A stretch of DNA of 15,748 nt from DAINBT01 sp036732785 (GCA_964537505.1 CAZICK010000089.1:1-15748); one strand, 5' to 3'. Shown: positions 1 through 7,701, counted from the first letter of the stretch. The notes: a model not told the origin generated them from the letters alone. Numbers and translations are program-made.

Positions 1-67
1 ATCCAAATTTCGCCGAATTTCGCGGTTTTTTCTTACCCATCTTGCCTAATCGTTATAATCGTTACGC

Positions 68-265
68 AAAAATAAGCACTTACATCAATTCCAACAACGT
101 AAAATAAGCACTTACATCAATTCCCCACAACGAAAAATAAGGAGTTACATCAATCCCCCGCCACCAAAAACAAGCACTGTAGTTGTCATGCCCGACTTGA
201 TCGGGCATCCAGTACAACAATTTCCCGCTGCGAAAAATAAGGAGTTACATCAATTCTCCCGACCG
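68..265. repeat. Degenerate ~33-bp tandem repeat array (five units)
   Basis: Five imperfect copies begin at about 68, 100, 133, 166 and 233. Each starts with an A-rich stretch followed by TAAGCACTTACATCAATTCC (units 1 and 2), or TAAGGAGTTACATCAAT in units 3 and 5. Each ends in a variable C-rich tail such as CCCCACAACG or CTCCCGACCG. The spacing is 32-33 bp, except that unit 4 is about 34 bp longer because it carries the palindrome at 182-218. No open reading frame runs through the array. The unit is too degenerate, and the variable part too short, for CRISPR. Function is unknown. Confidence 0.8.
182..218. repeat. REP-like palindrome inserted in the fourth repeat unit
   Basis: The inner arms ATGCCCGA (188-195) and TCGGGCAT (201-208) are perfectly complementary around a 5-base loop. 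Outer arms GTTGT (182-186) and ACAAC (214-218) also pair. The form GTCATGCCCGA...TCGGGCATCCAG matches the general style of small dispersed palindromes in many bacterial genomes (REP and dRS3-like elements). Flanking bases match the interrupted repeat unit, so it looks like an insertion. It is non-coding. Whether it is dispersed in this genome cannot be seen from one copy. Confidence 0.65.
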
Positions 266-312
266 CCCGTAATATCTTTTCAGATATCTTCTATAAAGAG
301 CATAATTAGCAG

Positions 313-341
313 TTGCAAATGGGTTATTTGACTGATATACT
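313..341 (+). promoter_or_regulatory. Putative sigma70-type promoter of the tpiA operon
   Basis: A -35-like TTGCAA (313-318) and a -10-like TATACT (336-341) are separated by exactly 17 bases. Transcription would start near 348 and leave a leader of about 80 bases before tpiA. An alternative pairing, TTGACT (328-333) with TATTAT (353-358), has a 19-base spacer and is less favourable. This is predicted from consensus match only. Confidence 0.45.
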
Positions 342-429
342 GGTGGATTACGTATTATCTGTATTTTAGTGCAATGAAGGCTTAAAACATTACAATACAT
401 AGACTTATAGTTTGCAGGAAGCCGTAAGG

Positions 430-1209
430 ATGCGCAAAAAATTCATAGCGGGCAATTGGAAAATGAACCTGAACGGTTCCCAGGCCAAATCTTTGGCCTC
501 AGCACTGAGCGAACGGTTGACCAATAATAAAAACTCCAAAATGGTTGACGTAGCCGTCTTCCCTCCTTTTGTCTATTTGACAGCCGTAGCCGAATCACTC
601 ACCAGCAAAAACATCGATTTCGGTGCTCAAAACGCGTATTACGAGGCCAACGGCGCCTATACTGGTGAGGTCAGCGTTGAGATGCTCAAAGATGTAGGCT
701 GCCGATATGTTCTTGTGGGTCATTCTGAACGGCGGCACGTTATTGGCGAAAGCGATCAGCTCATTAACAAGAAACTGCTGGCGTGTTTGGCCGGCGGTCT
801 GGAAGTTATCCTGTGTATCGGCGAGCTGCTGGAAGAACGAGACAATAACCAAACCGAAGCGGTGATCGAACGTCACCTGTGTGAAGGCTTGGCAGGTGTC
901 GGTAAAGAAGAAATGGGGCAGATAACCATTGCTTATGAGCCGGTCTGGGCAATCGGTACGGGCAGGACGGCTACGCCGAGTCAGGCCCAGGAAGCACATT
1001 CATTTGCCCGGAAGATACTAACGGATATATTTGACGAAAACATCGCAATGGCTACACGGATCCAATATGGTGGAAGTGTTAAGCCGGGCAATGCAGCGGA
1101 ACTGATGAGGCAGCCGGATGTTGACGGCGCATTAGTGGGTGGAGCGAGTCTTAAAGTGGATGATTTCATGGGGATCATCCAAGGTGGTATTCAGAAAGAT
1201 CAGGAGTAA
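430..1209 (+). CDS. tpiA: Triosephosphate isomerase
   Basis: This cytoplasmic glycolytic enzyme interconverts dihydroxyacetone phosphate and glyceraldehyde 3-phosphate. The 259-residue product has the normal family length and every hallmark of the TIM barrel. These are the N-terminal GNWKMN with N9 and K11, the catalytic histidine H98 in LVGHSERR, the catalytic glutamate E170 in AYEPVWAIGTG (which also begins flexible loop 6), and the phosphate-binding YGGSVKPGN near 213-221 with VGGASL near 236. The ATG at 430 is chosen because AGGAAG lies 8 bases upstream and MRKKFIAGNWKMN is the standard family start. A TTG at 412 would add six atypical residues. The stop codon follows directly on the ribosome binding site of secG, so the two are probably translated from one message. 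Confidence 0.97.
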   Translation: MRKKFIAGNWKMNLNGSQAKSLASALSERLTNNKNSKMVDVAVFPPFVYLTAVAESLTSKNIDFGAQNAYYEANGAYTGEVSVEMLKDVGCRYVLVGHSERRHVIGESDQLINKKLLACLAGGLEVILCIGELLEERDNNQTEAVIERHLCEGLAGVGKEEMGQITIAYEPVWAIGTGRTATPSQAQEAHSFARKILTDIFDENIAMATRIQYGGSVKPGNAAELMRQPDVDGALVGGASLKVDDFMGIIQGGIQKDQE

Positions 1210-1212
1210 AAG

Positions 1213-1668
1213 ATGGACTTTATGTTATTGGCTGACATCAAGTGGTATTGGCAGGCGTTGGCGGTGGTTTTTGTTATCGCCAGTATTTTGTTGATAGTAG
1301 TCGTTTTACTGCAAAAGGGCAAAGGGGGTGGTTTGTCGGCGGCCTTTGGCGGTGCGGGCGGACAAAGTGCTTTTGGGAGTAAGACCGGCGATGTCTTTAC
1401 GTGGATCACTATCGTAATGGTAGGTTCGTATTTGTTGCTGGCTATGATCTTGACGATGAATTACAAGCCTGTTAATCCATCGGACGAGACTTCGATTGGT
1501 GCGATGGGATCGTCAACGGCGCCGGAGCCTTCAGGCGTTTTGCCGGAGCAGCAGCCGACGGCGCCGGCTAAGACGGGAACCACTACTCCAACACCACCAG
1601 ATGACGTCAGTCCCGAAGGCGGGGTGGGCGAGACGGCGGGTACAGAACCGCCGATACAAGACGAGTAA
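1213..1668 (+). CDS. secG: Preprotein translocase subunit SecG with Pro/Thr-rich tail
   Basis: SecG is the small inner-membrane partner of SecYE and stimulates SecA-driven protein export. Two membrane segments are visible, at about residues 14-33 and 62-82. They flank the conserved cytoplasmic loop LLQKGKGGGLSAAFGG and QSAFGSKTGDVFTWIT. The core ends near residue 85. A tail of about 65 residues rich in Pro, Thr, Gly and acidic residues follows, making the protein (151 aa) longer than the usual 75-110. AGGAG at 1202-1206 overlaps the tpiA stop and lies 6 bases before the ATG, which indicates tight coupling. The tail looks disordered and its role is unknown. Confidence 0.93.
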   Translation: MDFMLLADIKWYWQALAVVFVIASILLIVVVLLQKGKGGGLSAAFGGAGGQSAFGSKTGDVFTWITIVMVGSYLLLAMILTMNYKPVNPSDETSIGAMGSSTAPEPSGVLPEQQPTAPAKTGTTTPTPPDDVSPEGGVGETAGTEPPIQDE

Positions 1669-1821
1669 GCTAAGGGTGAAAGTCACGAAGTCGCAGAAAG
1701 GATGTCGGCGTCAGAGGTATTTTGGGAGCATTGATCCCGGCGTCAAAACATTCTTCGAGATTAAGCAGGGTACGAAATACTTTTGTTGTATATGGTCGAT
1801 CAGGCTATAAGAGGTTGAATT

Positions 1822-2709
1822 ATGCTGCACAGCATGACCGGGTTCGGCGAGGCGCAACGCGAAGCTAAAGGGATAAGTTTCCAGGTGGAAATTAAGGCGT
1901 TGAATAACCGATTTTTAAAAACTTCGATCAAACTTCCTGATGTTCTTTCTTTTGCCGAGCCAAGGGTTCAACTAATTATTCGCGAACATCTGTGCCGAGG
2001 ATCGATCACATATATTCTTCATCTACGTAGTGTTAGCGCCGCCGGCACGTTTGAAGTTAATCATGGTGTAGTACAAGATTATATGAGACATCTGGAACAG
2101 ATTCGTACGCTCCGTGGGCAGGAAGCTGTTCATATAGATTTGGCTGGGATTCTGCAACTGCCTGGCGCGTGTCAACTTCGCGAGTACAGCGATGAAGAAC
2201 ATGAATTTTTTCTTGATATTATCAAAGAACTGACTTGCCAGGGGTTGGAGAAGCTACGGCAAATGCGGATCGAAGAAGGCAAGAGCATCCTGGTAGATAT
2301 TAAAAAGAACTGTCAGGAGATAAAACAAAATCTTGAAGCCCTGTCCAAGCTGTCGGGCAAGGCAGTGAATCGGTATCGCGATCGTGTCGAGAGGCGAGTG
2401 AACGAGTTGTTGTCTGGTGTCAATTTGAAGCTTGACGAAGAATCGCTGATTAAGGAAGTAGCCATATTCGCTGAGCGAAGTGACATCAACGAGGAAATCT
2501 CGCGTCTTCAATCGCATTTGGATCAGTTTGATGAGATATGCGAATCGGACGAACAGGCGGGTCGGCGGTTGGAGTTTTTGACGCAGGAGATGCTGCGTGA
2601 GGCAAATACCATAGGCAGCAAGTCCAACGACGCCGGGATCAGCCATCATGTGGTGGGAATCAAAGTGGCGATCGATCGACTCAAAGAGCAGGTGCAAAAC
2701 GTAGAGTAG
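1822..2709 (+). CDS. yicC: YicC/YloC-family endoribonuclease
   Basis: This protein belongs to the YicC/YloC family, whose characterised members are endoribonucleases acting on RNA in the cytoplasm. At 295 aa it has the usual family length. The N-terminal domain starts with the diagnostic MLHSMTGFGEA and includes VEIKALNNRFLK near residues 22-33. The C-terminal DUF1732 domain covers about 205-295, with EEISRLQSHLDQF and RRLEFLTQEMLREANTIGSK, then the terminal helix ending in DRLKEQVQNVE. GAGG at 1811-1814 lies 7 bases before the ATG. It precedes gmk and rpoZ, the order seen in many bacteria. The 150 bases between secG and this gene contain no recognisable gene. Confidence 0.93.
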   Translation: MLHSMTGFGEAQREAKGISFQVEIKALNNRFLKTSIKLPDVLSFAEPRVQLIIREHLCRGSITYILHLRSVSAAGTFEVNHGVVQDYMRHLEQIRTLRGQEAVHIDLAGILQLPGACQLREYSDEEHEFFLDIIKELTCQGLEKLRQMRIEEGKSILVDIKKNCQEIKQNLEALSKLSGKAVNRYRDRVERRVNELLSGVNLKLDEESLIKEVAIFAERSDINEEISRLQSHLDQFDEICESDEQAGRRLEFLTQEMLREANTIGSKSNDAGISHHVVGIKVAIDRLKEQVQNVE

Positions 2710-2768
2710 TCGATAAAAACCGTCATTGTGGCTCACTACAATGAAGGCCCGTCCTGCAAAGGGATGAC

Positions 2769-3365
2769 ATGGATCATTGCGGCAAAGAACATTGCGAGCG
2801 GGCGGGCCGAAAAAGAGACGGACAGCTTTTTGTGGTCAGTGGGCCAAGTGGTTCCGGCAAGAGTACTTTGGTTCGAGAGGCAATACGTCAAACGAATGCG
2901 CAATTAAGCGTTTCGGCTACAACGCGACCACAAGGTAAAAACGAGATTGACGGTAAAGATTATTATTATTTGAGCGAAAAGGAGTTTAAGGACAAAATAG
3001 GCGCAGAAGAATTCATGGAGTATGCCCGTGTATTCGACCACTACTACGGTACGCCGAGACAGCCGGTAATAGAAAAACTGAATGCGGGTCAAACTGTACT
3101 GCTGGAGATAGACGTACAGGGTGCGGCGCAGATATTTGACAGTTTTCCGGAGGCGGTGGGAATTCTGGTTTTGCCTCCGAGCGACGAGGAGTTGCACCGG
3201 AGGTTGCAGCGTCGCGGGCGAGATGACGCGGGAACAATAAAAAAACGTTTGTCCAAGGCTCAATGGGAAATCGAACAGGCCCGAAACATCAAGAACTTTA
3301 AGCATACCCTTATCAATGAAGATTTGGGTGAAGCGATAAAAGCAATGATCGAACTAATTAAATAG
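2769..3365 (+). CDS. gmk: Guanylate kinase
   Basis: Guanylate kinase phosphorylates GMP to GDP with ATP and is essential in GTP supply. The P-loop GPSGSGKS is at residues 25-32. GMP-binding elements follow: SATTRPQGKNEIDGKDYYY near 49-67, YYGTP at 92-96 and EIDVQGA at 113-119. The lid arginines are in RRGRD near 148-152. At 198 aa it is near family length, with an extra Cys/His/Arg-containing N-terminus of about 17 residues before the kinase fold. AAAGGG at 2758-2763 lies 5 bases before the chosen ATG. An ATG at 2764 is out of frame. It sits between the YicC-like gene and rpoZ, as in many genomes. Confidence 0.96.
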   Translation: MDHCGKEHCERAGRKRDGQLFVVSGPSGSGKSTLVREAIRQTNAQLSVSATTRPQGKNEIDGKDYYYLSEKEFKDKIGAEEFMEYARVFDHYYGTPRQPVIEKLNAGQTVLLEIDVQGAAQIFDSFPEAVGILVLPPSDEELHRRLQRRGRDDAGTIKKRLSKAQWEIEQARNIKNFKHTLINEDLGEAIKAMIELIK

Positions 3366-3426
3366 AGGTTGTATAGGTGTTAATCTTATATGGTTCCGGC
3401 CCATGCCGGCTATAGGAGTAGAATGT

Positions 3427-3699
3427 ATGATACCTTTGTTAAAGGGCGACGAGCTGGTAAAAAAACTAGGTGGAAAATTCAAACTTACGGCCCTAATACA
3501 GCGTCGTCTGAAAGAGTTGGTGGAGGGGTCGCGGCCGCTGGTGGACGCGCATGGCAAGACTCTGATCGAAATAGCCGTACAGGAGATAGCCGAAGAAAAG
3601 ATCGTTATCGATTACGAAAAGAGTCACAGTCTATTGCATCCGTCCAATTTCGGAGGATTTAAAAGCGAAGTACTCGAAGAAGTATTAGAAGAAGACTAA
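3427..3699 (+). CDS. rpoZ: DNA-directed RNA polymerase subunit omega
   Basis: Omega binds the C-terminal region of the beta-prime subunit and promotes RNA polymerase assembly. The 90-residue product shows the family pattern: a helix with LIQRRLKELVEGSRPLVD, then the helix TLIEIAVQEIAEEKI, followed by a short acidic tail. The ATG at 3427 is preferred because AGGAG (3414-3418) lies 8 bases upstream. An in-frame ATG at 3403 would add eight residues and lacks a good site. The sequence is diverged from proteobacterial omega, but its location directly after gmk and before coaC strongly supports the call. The gap to coaC is 32 bases. Confidence 0.88.
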   Translation: MIPLLKGDELVKKLGGKFKLTALIQRRLKELVEGSRPLVDAHGKTLIEIAVQEIAEEKIVIDYEKSHSLLHPSNFGGFKSEVLEEVLEED

Positions 3700-3731
3700 A
3701 GGGAACCTATAAAGGCGGCTATGGAGGCAGC

Positions 3732-4295
3732 GTGGCGGATAAGCTGTACAATTATGAAGTGCTGCTGGCGGTTACCGGTGGTATCGCCGCGTACAAGTCG
3801 GCGATGTTGTGTTCGCAGTTGGTGCAGTGGGGTGCCGGGGTAACGGTGGTGATGACCGCGCACGCGAAGCATTTTGTCGGTCCTGTCACTTTCAGTACGC
3901 TTTCCGGGCGAAAGGTATATAGCGACCTTTTTGATGCCGAGGCAGTGTATGACGCCCGGCACATAAGCCTGGCCGAACAAGCAGATCTGATTGTCGTAGC
4001 GCCGGCTACGGCCAATATCATTGGCAAGATGGCCGGTGGGATATGTGACGATCTGGTAAGCACTTTGCTGTGCAGCGCCGGGAGTGGGATTTTGTTGGCC
4101 CCGGCCATGAATAATCGGATGTGGCAAAATCTTGTTACGCAGCGTAATGTAAAGAGCCTTTTGCAAATGGGGGTTCATTTTGTCGGTCCGGAGAAGGGCA
4201 GGCTGGCTTGTGGAACCGAAGGTGTCGGGCGAATGAGTGAACCGCAAGAGATTTTTAAGCGGATTGTCGAATTGCTAACGGAATCGAATGAGTAG
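3732..4295 (+). CDS. coaC: Phosphopantothenoylcysteine decarboxylase (stand-alone CoaC)
   Basis: CoaC is an FMN-dependent decarboxylase that turns 4'-phosphopantothenoylcysteine into phosphopantetheine in coenzyme A synthesis. The HFCD flavoprotein signatures are complete: an N-terminal VTGGIAAYKS flavin site (residues 14-23), the active-site histidine H77 in DARHISLAEQAD, the PAMNNRMW substrate motif (124-131), and the substrate-clamp cysteine C160 in LACGTEGVGRM. The GTG start has GGAG (3723-3726) 5 bases upstream. Most bacteria fuse CoaC and CoaB in one protein. Here the protein stops after 187 aa and CoaB follows as a separate gene 46 bases later, in another frame, after a hairpin. Confidence 0.92.
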   Translation: MADKLYNYEVLLAVTGGIAAYKSAMLCSQLVQWGAGVTVVMTAHAKHFVGPVTFSTLSGRKVYSDLFDAEAVYDARHISLAEQADLIVVAPATANIIGKMAGGICDDLVSTLLCSAGSGILLAPAMNNRMWQNLVTQRNVKSLLQMGVHFVGPEKGRLACGTEGVGRMSEPQEIFKRIVELLTESNE

Positions 4296-4310
4296 GTGAT
4301 TAGTAAGTCA

Positions 4311-4336
4311 GGCAGGGTAGCCCCTGCCGGGTTTTT
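4311..4336 (+). terminator. Terminator-like hairpin between coaC and coaB
   Basis: GGCAGGG (4311-4317) and CCCTGCC (4322-4328) form a perfect 7-bp GC-rich stem with a TAGC loop. GGG and then a run of five T (4332-4336) follow. The U-run ends only five bases before the coaB start codon. It has the form of a weak intrinsic terminator or attenuator. It could also influence ribosome access, because the only purine-rich bases upstream of coaB lie beside its right arm. Confidence 0.5.
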
Positions 4337-4341
4337 ATATT

Positions 4342-4989
4342 ATGCATTTTTTGATAACAGCCGGTCCTACGCGTGAATATATCGACCCGGTACGGTTCAT
4401 CAGTAACGGCTCGACCGGGAAGATGGGTTACGCATGCGCAGCGGCGGCATTGCGGCGTGGACACGAGGTAACACTGGTAAGCGGACCGGTGAGTTTGGCT
4501 GCTCCGAGTGGTTTGCGGTGCATCGATGTTGTTACCAGTGATCAGATGGCCCGTGCGGTACGTGATCACTTTGGCCGCTGCGATTGTGTGATTATGACCG
4601 CGGCGGTAGGCGATTACAAGCCACGGCAGCCGAAAAAGCAGAAGATCGAAAAGACAGACCAGTCTTTTACCCTTGTGCTTAAACGTACCGTTGATATTCT
4701 GGCGAAGTTAGGGCAAAGCAAGAAGCATCAGGTCTTAATAGGTTTTGCGATGCAGGACCGATCTGGCCGACGAAACGCCCAGATGAAAATGGTCCTGAAG
4801 AACCTGGATGCTATTGTGTTAAACAGCCCGAAGGCGTTTGGGGCAGATCGAACCGAGGTTCAGATTCTGCGACGTGACGGCAAGTGGCAGGGCCTTGGCC
4901 AGGTACGAAAAACAACGGCAGCAACGGCTATTGTCAAACTGGCGGAAAAGCTGGTGAAAGATGGCGTCAGCGTCAAAGACGGCGGTTAG
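4342..4989 (+). CDS. coaB: Phosphopantothenate--cysteine ligase (stand-alone CoaB)
   Basis: CoaB activates 4'-phosphopantothenate with a nucleoside triphosphate and couples it to cysteine, the step before CoaC. The first residues carry the family fingerprint ITAGPTREYIDPVRFISN followed by GSTGKMGYA (5-31). AAVGDYKP (87-94) and the lysine-rich KKQKIEK (98-104) follow. GFAMQD near 134-139 replaces the common GFAAET, so the usual glutamate is Gln here. The family motif begins at residue 4, so the ATG at 4342 must be close to the true start, yet it has no clear Shine-Dalgarno sequence. At 215 aa it equals one CoaB domain without a fused CoaC. It ends 169 bases before the earliest ftsK start. Confidence 0.9.
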   Translation: MHFLITAGPTREYIDPVRFISNGSTGKMGYACAAAALRRGHEVTLVSGPVSLAAPSGLRCIDVVTSDQMARAVRDHFGRCDCVIMTAAVGDYKPRQPKKQKIEKTDQSFTLVLKRTVDILAKLGQSKKHQVLIGFAMQDRSGRRNAQMKMVLKNLDAIVLNSPKAFGADRTEVQILRRDGKWQGLGQVRKTTAATAIVKLAEKLVKDGVSVKDGG

Positions 4990-5047
4990 CGGCGTTTATG
5001 AGTGATTGACAAGCCGGGTCCTCAACTTTTGGCGGGCATGGGGGCTG

Positions 5048-5076
5048 TTGGGCGATGGAGGGTAAGTTGCTATTAT
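5048..5076 (+). promoter_or_regulatory. Putative extended -10 promoter before ftsK
   Basis: TATTAT (5071-5076) is preceded by TGC, an extended -10 arrangement. A weak -35-like TTGGGC (5048-5053) lies exactly 17 bases upstream. Transcription would begin near 5083. The leader carries a direct repeat of GGTTAATTAT at 5118-5127 and 5134-5143. This suggests that ftsK and rimO can be transcribed separately from the upstream operon. Confidence 0.4.
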
Positions 5077-5226
5077 ACAAGCATTTATGGCGGGCAGAAA
5101 TTGGTCGGTCGAATTAAGGTTAATTATTTACAGGGTTAATTATGATTTGCCCGATAAATGAATGGTGGTATGGGTAGATGGGTGGGTGAGTTGGAATTGA
5201 GGCGGAATGAGGGAAGCTGGTTTTTT

Positions 5227-7701
5227 ATGCAGGATCGTGTCAATGTAAACCGTATTGTCTGGTCAAGCTTTGGGCTTGGTGTGTGCGTTTTTTTCTCAGT
5301 GAGTTTGTATAGTTTCAGCATTTACGATTGGCCCAATCCCGATGTGCTATCTACGGGGTCGTTTAAGAATCTCTGCGGGCCGATGGGCGCCTATCTGGCT
5401 TATTTTAGTAATTACTATCTTGGCCCAGCCACCATTCCCGGGCTGGTTGGGCTGGCAGTTTGGCTGATACTTTACAGTACGGGGCGGAAACTCGAGCAGA
5501 TGACATTGCGGATTATCGGTGTGTTACTGACAAGTGTAGCCCTGGCAGCCGGGTCGTATCTGATCAGTCATGGCGGCGAGAATTCGCTTAGTCACGGTAA
5601 CGGCGGAGTGGTTGGGATCGCACTGGGACATTTTCTTTTGGCCCGTACGGCCGTGACCGGAACAATACTGGTACTTGTTTCAGCCACAATGGTGGGATTG
5701 TTACTGGCAGCGGACAACGTGGTACTAATGCTGTTGAAACTGCTGTTACGTTCAAGTGTCGTGTTGGCGGGGATCGGCGTCAAGGCGGTGAATATCACGT
5801 TCCAGACGAAGAGAACCGGTTTGGCGACGGTGAAAAAAGCGGTGACAATCGCAACGACTCTGAACAAAGGGAAAATTAATCTCGACGACGAAGACCTGGA
5901 AGAAGAATCCATATTACACCGTGAATTGACAGAGATCGAGTCTGAACCTGAAGAAGACAGTGAAACGAAAAACACATCTTCACGGCAAACGGTATCTACG
6001 GTGCTGGCGCGAATGATCGGGCCAGTGGCGCAGCCGTCCAGTTGTCCGGCCGGAGCCAACCTGGAAGATTATTCTGATTACAGTTTTCCACCGCTGGATT
6101 TGCTGGAGGATTCGGTACAAGGTTTTACGTCTCTGCAGGAAAAGGTGGTCAAGGAACGTGCACGGATGCTGGAACAGACACTTGCCGAATTCAACCTGGA
6201 TGCCCATGTGGTGGAAATGGAGACAGGACCGGTTATTACCATGTTCGAGTTGAAGCTGGCTCCTGGAATTAAAGTTTCGCAGATATCGAACCTTTCCAAT
6301 GACCTGGGTCGTTCGCTTGGTGCTCCTGCAGTGCGAGTGGTTGCGCCGATACCCGGCAAGCACACCATCGGAATAGAAGTGCCTAACAGTGAGGCGGAAA
6401 CGGTACGTATCAGGGAACTGCTGCGATTGTCCGGCGACAGGGCGACAAAGATGCAGATACCGCTGTTTCTGGGTAAGGACGCTTCGGGCAATGCTTTGGT
6501 GGTCGATCTTACCAGTATGCCTCACCTTTTGATCGCCGGTACGACCGGTTCTGGTAAAAGCGTCTGCGTCAACAGTATCATTACCAGTATCCTGCTGACG
6601 CAACGGCCGAATATGGTTAAGCTTATCCTGATTGATCCGAAGATGGTGGAAATGGCGACGTTTGCCGACCTGGCCCATCTGATGTGCCCTATTGTGACGG
6701 AAATGAAACGGGCCGAGCAGATTCTCGAATGGCTGACCGAAAAGATGGATGAACGATACGCGCTGCTGGCGGAGGCGAAAGTGCGACATATCACTGACTA
6801 TAATAGACTTACCAAAGAACAATTATACGAACGTTTCGATCCTGGCACCGAAGAAGAAAAAATAAAGATACCGAAGCGCCTGCCGTACCTGGTAGTTATA
6901 GTTGACGAATTGGCGGACCTAATGATGACCTCGGCCAAGGAAGTGGAGGCGTATATCGTGCGCCTGGCACAAAAGAGTCGAGCGGTGGGCATTCATCTGG
7001 TGTTGTCAACGCAACGACCGCAGGCTACGGTGGTAACCGGCCTGATCAAGAGTAATATGCCTTGTCGGATCAGTTTTCGCGTAGCGGCGCGAATGGACAG
7101 CCGAATCGTACTGGATCAAAACGGCGCCGAAGCGCTGATGGGACGCGGTGATATGTTGTTCCTGCAACCTGGCACCAGTGATCTGGTGCGTGCCCAGGGG
7201 ACCTTCATCGACGATGAGGAGATCAATCGTGTCGTCAAATATCTCAAAGAGGTGGCTCAGCCTAATTATCACCCGGAATTGGTGCAGATCGATCGCTTCG
7301 ATGCGGGCGGACAGGAAAAAGATGAACTGTTCGATGAGGCGGTACGCATGGTCCTGGAGACCAAACGTGGCAGCGTCTCACTGCTGCAACGGCGTTTGAC
7401 GGTTGGTTACTCGCGGGCTTCGCGACTGATCGATCAGATGGCGGCGGCGGGTATCGTGGGTGAATATAAAGGTTCGCAGGCGCGGGAAGTTTTGATAACG
7501 CTGGCGGAGTATGAAACTATCTGTAAGCAAATGGCACGTGATGCCGCCGCTGGTTACCGTGACCTGCAGGAAGAAGAAACCGAGCCGGATATGGAAGATA
7601 TCGAAGGCGAAGAACCGGAAGATGGGCTGGAGGAAACGGACGAAGCGGATGAGGTAAAAGAGGAAGAATACGAATATATCGAAGAAGATGTCGGCAGTTG
7701 A
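5227..7701 (+). CDS. ftsK: DNA translocase FtsK/SpoIIIE
   Basis: FtsK is a septum-anchored ATPase that pumps chromosomal DNA during division and helps resolve chromosome dimers. Numbering is from the ATG at 5227. Membrane segments lie near 11-31, 66-84, 94-113 and 142-161. A short, partly acidic linker runs to about 290. The alpha/beta motor follows, with Walker A GTTGSGKS at 438-445 and Walker B IVDELAD containing D560 and E561. A winged-helix gamma domain begins near 699 (DELFDEAVRMVL) and includes GYSRASRLIDQMAAAGIVG, which in the family reads orienting DNA motifs. A 43-residue tail with about 25 Asp/Glu (782-824) follows the gamma domain and is unusual. Starts at 5158 and 5170 are also in frame but lack a ribosome site. 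The 5227 start has only GGGAAG about 10 bases upstream, so the start is uncertain. Confidence 0.95.
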   Translation: MQDRVNVNRIVWSSFGLGVCVFFSVSLYSFSIYDWPNPDVLSTGSFKNLCGPMGAYLAYFSNYYLGPATIPGLVGLAVWLILYSTGRKLEQMTLRIIGVLLTSVALAAGSYLISHGGENSLSHGNGGVVGIALGHFLLARTAVTGTILVLVSATMVGLLLAADNVVLMLLKLLLRSSVVLAGIGVKAVNITFQTKRTGLATVKKAVTIATTLNKGKINLDDEDLEEESILHRELTEIESEPEEDSETKNTSSRQTVSTVLARMIGPVAQPSSCPAGANLEDYSDYSFPPLDLLEDSVQGFTSLQEKVVKERARMLEQTLAEFNLDAHVVEMETGPVITMFELKLAPGIKVSQISNLSNDLGRSLGAPAVRVVAPIPGKHTIGIEVPNSEAETVRIRELLRLSGDRATKMQIPLFLGKDASGNALVVDLTSMPHLLIAGTTGSGKSVCVNSIITSILLTQRPNMVKLILIDPKMVEMATFADLAHLMCPIVTEMKRAEQILEWLTEKMDERYALLAEAKVRHITDYNRLTKEQLYERFDPGTEEEKIKIPKRLPYLVVIVDELADLMMTSAKEVEAYIVRLAQKSRAVGIHLVLSTQRPQATVVTGLIKSNMPCRISFRVAARMDSRIVLDQNGAEALMGRGDMLFLQPGTSDLVRAQGTFIDDEEINRVVKYLKEVAQPNYHPELVQIDRFDAGGQEKDELFDEAVRMVLETKRGSVSLLQRRLTVGYSRASRLIDQMAAAGIVGEYKGSQAREVLITLAEYETICKQMARDAAAGYRDLQEEETEPDMEDIEGEEPEDGLEETDEADEVKEEEYEYIEEDVGS

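Noticed and set aside
68..265. Possible CRISPR array
   Set aside because: The repeats are imperfect, the variable part is only about 8-10 bases, spacing is broken by a palindrome, and no cas gene is near.
412..430. TTG start for tpiA
   Set aside because: The ATG at 430 has a good ribosome site and gives the standard enzyme N-terminus.
1496..1810. 104-residue + frame overlapping the end of secG
   Set aside because: Arg/Gln-rich translation, no ribosome site, and mostly inside the secG tail.
1783..1811. Promoter-like TTGTTG-17-TATAAG before the YicC-like gene
   Set aside because: Transcription would start after the GAGG ribosome site and leave almost no leader, so use as the main promoter is unlikely.
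5142..5177. Short leader-peptide frame (11 residues) before ftsK
   Set aside because: No clear ribosome site and no runs of a regulatory amino acid. It probably arises by chance.
5980..6822. 280-residue open frame on the - strand
   Set aside because: It is the reverse of the FtsK motor region and has low-complexity, non-family sequence.
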